From: Leptolyngbya sp. FACHB-321
GTDB lineage: Bacteria; Cyanobacteriota; Cyanobacteriia; Leptolyngbyales; Leptolyngbyaceae
DNA length: 56,567 nt
Assembly: GCF_014695975.1 (NCBI RefSeq)
Contig: NZ_JACJPI010000082.1
Coordinates: 1 to 56,567, forward strand
Direction of reading: 5' to 3'
Of this stretch, positions 8,534 through 17,475 are shown in pieces (position 1 is the stretch's first letter; each line of letters starts with the position of its first letter). The notes beneath the pieces are model-generated. The model had not been told where the DNA came from, made no database searches, and was given only the letters and a program-made list of their open reading frames with translations. Both the position numbers and the translations under genes were made by a program.

Positions 8534-9112
8534 ATGCTCATTGGATACGAACGGGTCTCGACTGACGACCAAAAGCTAGCGTTACAACATGATGCGTTGC
8601 AAGCCGCAGGCTGTGAAAAAATCTTCGCTGACAAGATGAGTGGTGCCAAAGCCGATCGCCCTGGCTTGCAAGAAGCTTTTGAGTTTGCCCGAAAGGGGGA
8701 CACGATCGTCGTCTGGCGACTGGACCGCTTGGGTCGCTCACTCAAAGATTTGATGGCACTGGTTGAGGAATTGGAAAAGCGCAAGATTGGGTTTCGCTCA
8801 CTGCAGGAAAGTATTGACACGACGAGTAGTGGGGGCAAGTTAATCTTTCACATGTTTGGTGCACTGGCTGAGTTTGAGCGTAATCTGATTCGGGAACGCA
8901 CTCAGGCAGGCTTGCAAGCGGCAAGAGCGAGAGGTCGCAAAGGGGGGAGACAGCAGAAGTTGACTCAGCAGCAAATTGACATGGGGCGATCGCTGGCGGC
9001 AGACCCATCTCGGAGTGTGACCTCAATTTGTGAACATCTGGAAATCAGTCGCCCAACATTTTACCGTCATATTTGTGAAGACATAGCCAAAAGCAGGAAC
9101 AAGACACCATAA
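8534..9112 (+). CDS. Serine recombinase (resolvase/invertase family)
   Basis: 192 residues, the normal size of Tn3-type resolvases and Hin-type invertases. Catalytic Ser9 lies in IGYERVSTDDQ (the usual motif is YARVST), followed by the conserved VWRLDRLGRS loop, the GALAEFERNLIRERT long helix, and a C-terminal helix-turn-helix (VTSICEHLEISRPTFYRHI). All hallmark residues are present, so it is probably active in resolving or inverting DNA at short crossover sites. It lies directly beside the giant RTX gene, on whose other side a broken relative is found. Confidence 0.92.
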   Translation: MLIGYERVSTDDQKLALQHDALQAAGCEKIFADKMSGAKADRPGLQEAFEFARKGDTIVVWRLDRLGRSLKDLMALVEELEKRKIGFRSLQESIDTTSSGGKLIFHMFGALAEFERNLIRERTQAGLQAARARGRKGGRQQKLTQQQIDMGRSLAADPSRSVTSICEHLEISRPTFYRHICEDIAKSRNKTP

Positions 9113-9216
9113 ACTCTTCCCTCACAATAAGGAGTCTGACGTTGAAGGCAATTTGGCAATTGAATTACTGGAATAAGTCTGCTGCACCATGTTGTTTAAC
9201 CAATTATTCATACTCA

Positions 9217-9241
9217 CCCTGGAACAAATCTTGTTTCAGGG
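9217..9241. terminator. Hairpin between convergent recombinase and RTX genes
   Basis: CCCTGGAACA (9217-9226) pairs with TGTTTCAGGG (9232-9241) with one G-U pair and a 5-nt loop, flanked by partly complementary ACTCA/TGAGT. It lies between the two stop codons and is a plausible bidirectional terminator. Confidence 0.55.
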
Positions 9242-9254
9242 TTGAGTGTTTTGC

Positions 9255-12200
9255 CTAACCAAACGTTATGGGTTGGTAGAGAGCAGAGGCAGAATGGAAC
9301 AGCTCCGTGGTTAAGGTATTGCCTTGCACTCCCTGCAGAGACATCAAGAGTGAATCATCCCCTAGCACACGGATTGAGGTGCTGCCAGCATTGATACCAG
9401 TTCCCTGCTCGATTCTAAGTTGCTCAAAGATCAACCCACTACCTAATCCAATAAAGTCTTCACTGACATTGAAATCGGCGACTAGATTAAAGCCGCCCAA
9501 CTCCATGACAAAAGTATCAGCCCCTGCATTACCAGTGAGGATGTTATTGCCAGTGCCGCCGATCAAGACATCATTACCCAGTCCTCCACGCAGAAGGTCA
9601 TTGCCCCCCAAGCCCATAAGTAGGTCATTACCTCCCTGACCGTTGATCACATCATCGGAGTTGTCAAAGCCCATCGTGTCGTTGTCGAGGTCGTTGAGGA
9701 AGGTAACAGTGTTCGATCGCAGCACTTGATCCAGCACCCATTCAGAGTTGAAGACATCAAAACTGTCCTGGATGGTGGTGTCGCCATCGAACTGGAACAA
9801 GCTGTTGCCAATGGGCGCTCCATTGGCATTTAGCGTGGGGAGATTGTCCAGGTTTTCCATGGCAAAGTTGGTCAGTTTGACCGTGGTGTCCGTGATGCCT
9901 TCAAAGGTGATGACCAAGCTGCTGCCAGTTGCAGGCTCGTAGTCGGTTTGGGTCAGCAACATGTTTTTAGCCAACAGTCCGGTGCCCAGGAATTGTAGAA
10001 TATCGGCTTCGCTGATGATGTCAGCGTAGGGTGCAGTACCGGGGCCGACTCCGTCAAAGTCGGCGATCGTGTCCACACCGTCGCCCCCGTGGATCACGAA
10101 CCGATCGCGTCCTCCGGCTCCAAACATTTGATCGTTACCCAGTCCCCCTTCGAGGCGATCGTTGCCAAAGCCGCCGATGAGGGAATCGTCACCCTCACCA
10201 CCGCGCAGGTAGTCATCTCCCAGTCCCCCTTCTAGATAATCATTGCCCCATTGTCCAGCCAGGTAGTCGTCCCCGGCACCACCGAGCAGAATGTCATTGC
10301 CTTCGCCACCTCGGAGCAAATCATTACCGCCCAAGCCCCTCAGGGTGTCGTTACCGCCCTGACCGTTGATCACGTCATTAGAGTTGTCAAAACCATTGGT
10401 TTTGTTGTCTAGGTCATTCAAGAACGTGACGAAATTGGGGCGGAGGACTTGAGTCAGGGTGGCATTGGCGTTGATCACATCGAAGCTATCCCAGATCGCG
10501 GTATCGCCCTGGAACAGGATGTTGCCGACGGTGAGGGATGCGCCCGTGCTGGTGCTGTGATTGTCGAGATTTTCCAGGGCGAAGTTTTGCAGGGTGACAC
10601 TGGTGTTGGTAATGTCTTCAAAGTCGATCACCAGATTGCTGCCCGTTTGGGACAGGAGCATATTCCGGGCAACCAGATCGGCTCCAGAGAAGACGATCGT
10701 GTCCATTTCGGGAACCAGGTAGGGGGCGGGATTGGTGCCGCGACCGACTCCGGTAAAATCCAGAATCGTGTCTGGGCCTTCGCCTCGGTTGATGTGGAAC
10801 AGGTCATGACCGCCGCCGCCAGCCAGGATGTCGCTGCCCTGATTGCCATTGAGGATGTCATCGCCGGTGCCGCCGTTGAGTCGATCGTCGCCTAGCCCGC
10901 CTTCCAGCAGGTCTTCACCCGCTTGACCGAAGAGTTGATCGTTATCATCGCCACCGGAGAGGACATCATTGCCTGCACCGCCTTCCAGCAGATCATCCCC
11001 GGCTTGACCCAAGAGTTGGTCATTGCCCTCGTTGCCGAACAGGGTATCGTTCCCCATGTCGCCGTCTAGCCAGTCATCTCCCAAGCCACCACTGAGGGTA
11101 TCATTGTCCGCTTGACCAAAGAGTTGGTCATTACCGTCGCCGCCAAAAAGGACATCATCACCAGCACCGCCGTCCAACAAGTCATTGCCAGCTTGACCGT
11201 TGAGGGTGTCGCTGCCGTCGCCGCTCCAGAGTTGGTCGTTGCCCCAACCCCCATCTAGGGAGTCATCGCCAGCTTGTCCATACAGGATGTCTTTGCCATC
11301 ACCGCCGGAGAGGACATCATTGCCTACCCCCCCGTCGAGCAGATCGTCTCCGGCTTGACCCAAGAGTTGGTCGTTGCCGTCATTGCCGTTGAGCGTGTCG
11401 TTGCCAATGCCGCCATCTAGGGAGTCATCGCCTGTGCCGCCGTTCAGGGTGTCGTTGCCTTGATCACCCCAGAGAGTATCAATGCCGTCGCCGCCGTTGA
11501 GCAGATCATCGCCTGCGCCGCCGTAGCCAGTGTCGTCCCCTGCATCGCCATTTAGGGTGTCGTTGCCTAGGTTGCCGTAGCCAGTGTCGTTGCCTGTGCC
11601 GCCGTAAACCAAGTCGTCTCCGGTTTCGCCGTAGAGAGTGTCGTCGCCTGTGCCGCCGTAAACCGTGTCGTTGCCGCCGCCTGCGGTGATGATGTTGGCT
11701 TTGGCATCGCCTGTGAGGGTGTCGTTGAAGCGGGAGCCGACGATGTTTTCGGTGTCGAAGATGCGATCGCTGCCACCCTGCCCATCGGTGGCGCTGGTGG
11801 TTTCCAGGTTAACGGTCACACCGCCGAGACCACGACGATAGCTGATGGTATCAATGCCGTTGCCGCCGTAGAAGAGGTCGTTGCCGCTGCCGCCCACCAG
11901 CAGATCGTCGCCGCCCAACCCGAAAATGGTGTTGTTGCGATCGTTGCCAATCAGCACGTCGGCAAACTGGGAACCGGTGATGTTTTCCAGGTCTGTGAGA
12001 GTGTCAGTGTTGCCATAGCCGTCGGCAGCACTGCCGGGGTTGATCGCGAAGTCGGCTTCCAAGTCGGTGTAGTAGGCAGCGGGATTGTCGGGGGTGATGG
12101 CGTTGTTAGCGTTGGACTGGCGATCGTTGCGGTAGTTTTTGTTTTCGTCAAGGTTGACGACTACGCCGCTGGGGGAGGTGAGGTAGCTGACCATATCCAC

Positions 12201-15200
12201 GTCGCCGCCGCCGTTGATGCGATCGTTGCCTGACCCGCCAAATAGGATATCGGTGCCTGCGTCACCATTCAGGATGTCATCGCCATCATTACCGTAAAGG
12301 GTATCGCTATCGGCTCCACCAAACAGGGTATCGTTGCCCTCGTTGCCTTCCAGGTAGTCGTTGCCTGCCCCGCCGTAGATCGTGTCGTCGCCTGCGTTGC
12401 CGTAGAGGACATCGTTTCCGGCTTGACCGAAGAGTTGATCTGTCCCATCGCCGCCGAAGAGTTTGTCTGCGCCGTCGCCGCCTTCCAGATAGTCGTCGCC
12501 TGCATCGCCATTCAGGATGTCGTCGCCATTTTGCCCGAAGAGTCGGTCTGTGCCGTCGCCGCCGTTGAGGGTATCGATGCCGTTGCCGGCTTCGAGGAAG
12601 TCGTCACCGATGCCGCCGTCGATCGTGTCGTTGCCGTCTTGCCCAAAGAGGCGATCGTTGCCTTCGTCGCCAGAGATGCGATCGTTGCCGCCTTCGCCGT
12701 AGATGCGATCGTCGTCCAGCCCGCCTGCGATCGTGTCATTATCTTCACCGCCATAAATCAAGTCGTTCCCAGCATCACCGTTAATGATGTCGTCGCCATC
12801 CTCGCCCCAGAGTTCGTCGTTGTCGCTGCCACCAGAGATTGTGTCGTTGCCGGTGCCACCGTAGAGGAAATCATTCCCTTCATTGCCAAAAAGCTGGTCG
12901 TCACTGGTGTTGCCGTAGAGTCGATCGTCATCTAAGCCGCCTGACAAAATATCCTTGTCAGCGCCGCCGTAAAGGAAGTCGTTCCCAGCATCGCCGTTGA
13001 TGATGTCTTCGCCATTTTCGCCCCAGAGTTGATCGCTATCGCTGCCGCCACTGAGAAAGTCACTGCCGATACCGCCGAAGATCTGGTCATTCCCTTCATC
13101 ACCGTAGAGAAAGTCATCACCTTCATCTCCACGAATAACATCGTTATCAAGACCGCCAGAAATAGTGTCAACTCCAGGATCACCACTGATCTGGTCATCA
13201 CCTTCGTTTCCAAATAGAAAGTCGTTGCCAAGACCACCAGAAATAGTATCTCTGCCAGTCTGACCAAAAATTAAATCGTCGTCTTTCTCACCATAAATCT
13301 CATCATCGCCTCCATCTCCACTGATGACATCGTTGCCAGTGCCACCGTAAATGACATCTCCCTCATCTTCATCTGTTGAAGTTATGGCGTTCATTGCTTG
13401 AACAAATCCAGCAACAGACTGAAGGATCTCAGAGGGAGTTGAAACAACTTCTTCAGCACTAAAGCTAAGTCTAGAATTGACGAAACTGAAAGAGTCAAAA
13501 GAGAGGTCGGCTAGTGCCAGACTTGAAGAACTGCTGGCGGCAAAAGGAATTTTGTTTGGCGCTGATTTTTTGTCTGGTGCATTTTGCTTGTTAGGTTGAG
13601 GTTTTGGTCCCTCATCATTGCCATCTTCTTCAATCGCGCCCTCAAACCAATTTACGCCACCTTCCCAAGAACCTCCACCTATATTGTCGTCACCACTGCC
13701 GCCATAGATGTAGTCTCTACCATTTTCCCCGCGTAAATAATCATTGTTAGCACCACCGTAGGCAGTATCGTCGCCGTCTGCACCGTAGAAAGTGTCGTTT
13801 CCAATACCACCATCAAAGTAGTCATTGCCAGAGAAAGGTAGCCCATTCCCGCCATCATCATCGTAGGTATCCTCCCCAGCACCGCCCCAGAAGTTATCAT
13901 TTCCTGAACCACCTTCGGCATAATCATTGCCACCTTCACCAATCAGATTATCGTCACCATTTTCGCCGTACAAATAATCATTGTCAGCACCACCAAAGGC
14001 AGTATCGTCGCCGTCTGCACCGTAGAAAGTGTCGTTTCCAATACCACCATCAAAGTAGTCATTGCCAGAAAGAGGCAACCCGTTCCCGCCATCATCATCG
14101 TAAGTATCCTCCCCAGAACCACCCCAGAAGTGGTCATTTCCCGATCCACCTTCGGCATAATCATTGCCACCTTCACCAATCAGGTTGTCGTCATCATTCT
14201 CGCCGTACAAATAATCATTATCAGCGCCACCAAAGGCAGTATCATCACCGTTTGCACCGTAGAAAGTGTCGCTCTCAGTACCTCCATCGAAGTAGTCATT
14301 GCCAGAAAGAGGCAACCCATTTGCACCATCGTCATCGTAGGTGTCATTGCCAGAGCCACCCCAGAAGTTATCATTTCCTGAACCACCCTCGGCATAGTCC
14401 CAGCCACCTTCACCAATCAGGTTGTCGTCACCATTTTCGCCGAACAACTTATCATCATCAGCACCGCCAAAGGCAGTATCGTCGCCATCTGCACCATAGA
14501 AGGTATCGTTTCCAGTCTCGCCATCAAAGTAGTCATTGCCAGAATTGAACAAGTCGTCAATTAGCCCATCGTCATCATAGGTGTCATTCCCTGAACCACC
14601 ATAAAATTTGTCGTTGCCCAGTCCACCTTCACCATAGTCATTATCCTTTCCACCCAAAAGCTCGTCATCGAACAAAAAACCTTTTAGCTTATCGTTGCCC
14701 TCGCCACCGACAATGAGATATGCCTGAGAGGGGTCAAGAACCAGTTTGTATCCCTTCACGTCAAAGATGTCGAGATCGTCATCTTTGAGACTACCGTAGA
14801 TTACCTTGAGATCACCACGCTTGTAGGACAAAAATGGATTGTTGTTAATTTCATTTTGCAAATACGAAGCATATTGATCTGCTTTCAAAATTCCCGAAAA
14901 TGCATCTACTGGAAGTGTTACCCAATCCAAAATTTCTTGAGCTGAATCAGGTACATAATTTTCATAGTAGCGGTAATGGTTATAATTTTTTCCTGCACCT
15001 GTGAAGGTAATTTCTACTTCTTTACGTGCCAATCCATATGGATCAATCATAGGAGCTAAGACTAAATCGTTGAACCATTGAATAGGTTTTTGCGTAATGC
15101 TTTCTCCAGTCTTGAGATCAAAATTATCTTTGTCCGGACTAATTGTCATGCTTGAAATCCATCGTCCTATTCCAAGATCATCCATATCGAACTCAATTGA

Positions 15201-16211
15201 ATCAATCTTGAAGATAGTAGAACCGTAGATATAAGAACGATCCTTCCAATCATCAGTTCCAATTTCAGTCGCATATTGATAAATTGTGATTTTATAATCT
15301 TCATTTGATAAGTTAAGTGCATTTCTCATTTGATCACTGTTCATATCAGAAGTAATTACATTTGAGTTAAAGAATTTTTCTACAGCACCAAACATTGACG
15401 GTAGAACAAAGCGCCCAGGTCCTTCATTCATATAGTTGAAAGCATCTAGCTTAACTGCTTCTGGAGTAGCATTCTCAGGTCGAATATGCTCGTTGTAATC
15501 AACTGCTGGTGCTTCTGAACCAAAAACTAGACGCATAGAATAGCTAGTAGCACTAGGAGCATTAAAAGACTTTTCACCTTTGATCAAATTACCATTCAAA
15601 TTTAGAACAACTGAATCGTTTTCTTGCTTCATCTGTTGAATTTCAGATTCAGTTAGATCAACCCCATCAATGATCGCAGAAAACAACTCGCCCTCATCTC
15701 CAGGAGAATCGATCGCGTTCACACTCCAATCCACAGAATGACCAAACTCTTCGATCAAAACACTGGCGATCGCCTGTGTTTTGTTGGCATTTTGACGCAA
15801 GAATCCCTCAGAAAAATAGATCGTGTTGGTTGTACCCGCATAGGCAGCATTTGCCCCCGCCAACTCCGCAACCGTCCGAATTTCGATCGTCGGGAAAGCT
15901 TCAAACTTACCCGCCTGCCACGCCGACTTCAAGCCGCTGTAGTCATTCCCTGCCCCAAACGCCAGCGCCATCTTCGAGTCAAACCCCGGATCGCTGGCAA
16001 ACTGCTTCACCGCCTGCTGGATCACCTCAGCCATGCAATCTGTCGTCACAGAAAAATTCGCAGATCCATCCTGTGGCACTTCCCAAGAAAACGGTGCAGC
16101 AGCCTCAGCTTTCTGGGGAATAGGCAGATCAAGCCCTTCGCTCAGTAGCCTCTCAGTAGAAATATCAATGAAACTGGTGTTGGTTGCTTGAGATTGGTTG
16201 TTATTAGTCAT
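9255..16211 (-). CDS. Giant RTX calcium-binding protein with an N-terminal EEFGH motif
   Basis: 2318 residues. The N-terminal ~480 residues are not repetitive and contain VLIEEFGHSVDW at about 152, followed by SPGDEGELFSAI; this resembles a metalloprotease-like HExxH helix with the first His replaced by Glu, an arrangement I associate with cyanobacterial RTX proteins. From about 490 onward are dozens of GGxGxDxLx nonapeptides forming calcium beta-rolls. They are interrupted by a 79-residue tandem repeat block, a Pro/Lys/Ser-rich linker near 860-910, and two copies of a ~140-residue non-RTX domain (ending FVTFLNDLDN...NDVINGQGGND) near the C-terminus. No Sec signal; the acidic non-repeat C-terminus fits type I secretion, but no transporter is encoded here. 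The start has a good AGGAG site. Likely an extracellular or surface protein. Confidence 0.93.
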   Translation of the reverse strand: MTNNNQSQATNTSFIDISTERLLSEGLDLPIPQKAEAAAPFSWEVPQDGSANFSVTTDCMAEVIQQAVKQFASDPGFDSKMALAFGAGNDYSGLKSAWQAGKFEAFPTIEIRTVAELAGANAAYAGTTNTIYFSEGFLRQNANKTQAIASVLIEEFGHSVDWSVNAIDSPGDEGELFSAIIDGVDLTESEIQQMKQENDSVVLNLNGNLIKGEKSFNAPSATSYSMRLVFGSEAPAVDYNEHIRPENATPEAVKLDAFNYMNEGPGRFVLPSMFGAVEKFFNSNVITSDMNSDQMRNALNLSNEDYKITIYQYATEIGTDDWKDRSYIYGSTIFKIDSIEFDMDDLGIGRWISSMTISPDKDNFDLKTGESITQKPIQWFNDLVLAPMIDPYGLARKEVEITFTGAGKNYNHYRYYENYVPDSAQEILDWVTLPVDAFSGILKADQYASYLQNEINNNPFLSYKRGDLKVIYGSLKDDDLDIFDVKGYKLVLDPSQAYLIVGGEGNDKLKGFLFDDELLGGKDNDYGEGGLGNDKFYGGSGNDTYDDDGLIDDLFNSGNDYFDGETGNDTFYGADGDDTAFGGADDDKLFGENGDDNLIGEGGWDYAEGGSGNDNFWGGSGNDTYDDDGANGLPLSGNDYFDGGTESDTFYGANGDDTAFGGADNDYLYGENDDDNLIGEGGNDYAEGGSGNDHFWGGSGEDTYDDDGGNGLPLSGNDYFDGGIGNDTFYGADGDDTAFGGADNDYLYGENGDDNLIGEGGNDYAEGGSGNDNFWGGAGEDTYDDDGGNGLPFSGNDYFDGGIGNDTFYGADGDDTAYGGANNDYLRGENGRDYIYGGSGDDNIGGGSWEGGVNWFEGAIEEDGNDEGPKPQPNKQNAPDKKSAPNKIPFAASSSSSLALADLSFDSFSFVNSRLSFSAEEVVSTPSEILQSVAGFVQAMNAITSTDEDEGDVIYGGTGNDVISGDGGDDEIYGEKDDDLIFGQTGRDTISGGLGNDFLFGNEGDDQISGDPGVDTISGGLDNDVIRGDEGDDFLYGDEGNDQIFGGIGSDFLSGGSDSDQLWGENGEDIINGDAGNDFLYGGADKDILSGGLDDDRLYGNTSDDQLFGNEGNDFLYGGTGNDTISGGSDNDELWGEDGDDIINGDAGNDLIYGGEDNDTIAGGLDDDRIYGEGGNDRISGDEGNDRLFGQDGNDTIDGGIGDDFLEAGNGIDTLNGGDGTDRLFGQNGDDILNGDAGDDYLEGGDGADKLFGGDGTDQLFGQAGNDVLYGNAGDDTIYGGAGNDYLEGNEGNDTLFGGADSDTLYGNDGDDILNGDAGTDILFGGSGNDRINGGGDVDMVSYLTSPSGVVVNLDENKNYRNDRQSNANNAITPDNPAAYYTDLEADFAINPGSAADGYGNTDTLTDLENITGSQFADVLIGNDRNNTIFGLGGDDLLVGGSGNDLFYGGNGIDTISYRRGLGGVTVNLETTSATDGQGGSDRIFDTENIVGSRFNDTLTGDAKANIITAGGGNDTVYGGTGDDTLYGETGDDLVYGGTGNDTGYGNLGNDTLNGDAGDDTGYGGAGDDLLNGGDGIDTLWGDQGNDTLNGGTGDDSLDGGIGNDTLNGNDGNDQLLGQAGDDLLDGGVGNDVLSGGDGKDILYGQAGDDSLDGGWGNDQLWSGDGSDTLNGQAGNDLLDGGAGDDVLFGGDGNDQLFGQADNDTLSGGLGDDWLDGDMGNDTLFGNEGNDQLLGQAGDDLLEGGAGNDVLSGGDDNDQLFGQAGEDLLEGGLGDDRLNGGTGDDILNGNQGSDILAGGGGHDLFHINRGEGPDTILDFTGVGRGTNPAPYLVPEMDTIVFSGADLVARNMLLSQTGSNLVIDFEDITNTSVTLQNFALENLDNHSTSTGASLTVGNILFQGDTAIWDSFDVINANATLTQVLRPNFVTFLNDLDNKTNGFDNSNDVINGQGGNDTLRGLGGNDLLRGGEGNDILLGGAGDDYLAGQWGNDYLEGGLGDDYLRGGEGDDSLIGGFGNDRLEGGLGNDQMFGAGGRDRFVIHGGDGVDTIADFDGVGPGTAPYADIISEADILQFLGTGLLAKNMLLTQTDYEPATGSSLVITFEGITDTTVKLTNFAMENLDNLPTLNANGAPIGNSLFQFDGDTTIQDSFDVFNSEWVLDQVLRSNTVTFLNDLDNDTMGFDNSDDVINGQGGNDLLMGLGGNDLLRGGLGNDVLIGGTGNNILTGNAGADTFVMELGGFNLVADFNVSEDFIGLGSGLIFEQLRIEQGTGINAGSTSIRVLGDDSLLMSLQGVQGNTLTTELFHSASALYQPITFG
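13690..14640 (-). repeat. About four 237-bp tandem repeats inside the RTX gene
   Basis: The DNA repeats with a 237-bp period, encoding 79-residue units containing GENGDDNLIGEGGNDYAEGG, NDxFWGGSG, DTYDDDG and LPLSGNDYFDGG. Repeat-to-repeat identity is high at the DNA level, so copy number may vary between strains or be misassembled. Confidence 0.85.
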
Positions 16212-16527
16212 AGTACTTAGTCTCCTAGGTAGATGAGGTAGTTGAGTTGTGGTGAGATAGGTCGATCGCGCCTTTCAAAACGGGGTTTGGGGAGTAACGG
16301 AACAGTGAACCGACTTAAGGCTGTGCGCCTGCTTTGGACGCTGATACTACGCTATATCGCCCCTATCACTTTGCCATGCCGAAGCTGCTGAAGCAGCGAT
16401 CCTTATTCCCAACCAAGCTTGCACAAACGTTCCTTTGTGCAACGATGCGAAGCTCACCTAAAATAGACCCATAGCCTGTTGCATAAACGTATTGCATTGT
16501 TACAACCATTGACAACAGGTTTTTGCA

Positions 16528-17164
16528 ATGATGCTCATTGGTTACGCACGGGTTTCAACTCAGGAGCAAAACGCTGGACCTCAAATTGCGGCGCTCAAGG
16601 CTGCTGACTGTGAACTCATTTTTCAGGAGACTGCCACAGGCGGTCGCTGGGAGCGATCGGAATTGCATCGTCTACTTAGGCAACTACGCAAGGGTGATGT
16701 CGTAGTGGTCTGGAAGCTCGATCGTCTGTCACGTTCCTGAAAAGATGTTCTGGCCTTGATGGAAAAAATCCAAAAGGCCGAAGCGGGCTTTCAGAGTCTA
16801 ACGGAGGCCATTGAGACCACTTCGCTGGCTGGTCCGTATGATGATGCAAATGGTTGGTGCCTTTGCCGAGTTTGAGCGCGCCATGCTACGCGAACGTACA
16901 TGTAATGGCTTGAATGCGGCTCGAAAGGAAGGGCGCGTTGGCGGTCGTCACCCCAAGCTCAAAGCACACCAGGAAAAAGAAATCCAACACTTGGTGGCTT
17001 CAGGACAAAAGACCGCTGCCGATGCGGCTCGCCTGTTCAATGTGCATCCGGCTACGGTATCGCGCTTGCTCGCGCGTCATCAGGTGATTGCAGAGGGACA
17101 TCAAGGAGCGTATTCGCTAATCGGCATTAACAAAGACAGGTTCTTCTTCAACTGGATAAGGTGA
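16528..17164 (+). pseudogene. Broken serine recombinase
   Basis: The N-terminal half is intact-looking (Ser10 in IGYARVSTQEQ, VWKLDRLSRS), then an in-frame TGA at 16738-16740. Reading through, LALMEKIQKAEAGFQSLTEAIETTS follows, and then a frameshift near 16830 into the frame with MMQMVGAFAEFERAMLRERT and a C-terminal HTH (TAADAARLFNVHPATVSRLL). Two independent lesions make it a pseudogene. Its last codons overlap the convergent small secreted-protein gene. It is related to, but not a recent copy of, the recombinase at 8534-9112. Confidence 0.88.
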
Positions 17165-17428
17165 CGGATCGGGTAATCCGCGATAGGGATCTGGTGGAAG
17201 CGGTTGAGAGGGTGCAATCTCCTGAGTAGATGAAGCATCACCTTTTCCGCACAACTTGTTCAAGTTAACCGTTTGTCCAGAAGGCGTTTTCATATAGCAA
17301 GCTGGCTCATCCGCTGATGTGGCATGAACCTGTCCACTGAAAGAGGACAGCAGTCCAAAGCTGATCACTGCAACAACGGCGACTGCAACCATCATCACGA
17401 ATCTTAGTGGTCGTTTGTTCATCCGCAT
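17117..17428 (-). CDS. Small secreted or membrane-anchored protein with two cysteines
   Basis: 103 residues. A hydrophobic segment (VMMVAVAVVAVISFGLLSSF) follows a basic N-terminus, then a short extracellular part with ACYMKTPSGQTVNLNKLCG, a two-cysteine pattern common in small cyanobacterial secreted proteins. The C-terminus is Pro-rich and acidic (PDPYRGLPDPSPYPVEEEP). It lies 47 bp downstream of the peptidase-lectin gene in the same direction, possibly co-transcribed. Function unknown. Confidence 0.65.
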   Translation of the reverse strand: MRMNKRPLRFVMMVAVAVVAVISFGLLSSFSGQVHATSADEPACYMKTPSGQTVNLNKLCGKGDASSTQEIAPSQPLPPDPYRGLPDPSPYPVEEEPVFVNAD

Positions 17429-17475
17429 AAGTTAAGCCCCTGATAGGTAATCCTGCAAATGTTGATGAGCTGAAG

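Noticed and set aside
12423-12935. 170-residue plus-strand frame and many similar ones opposite the RTX gene
   Set aside because: They are mirror frames produced by the repetitive GGxGxD coding sequence; no start signals or independent protein character.
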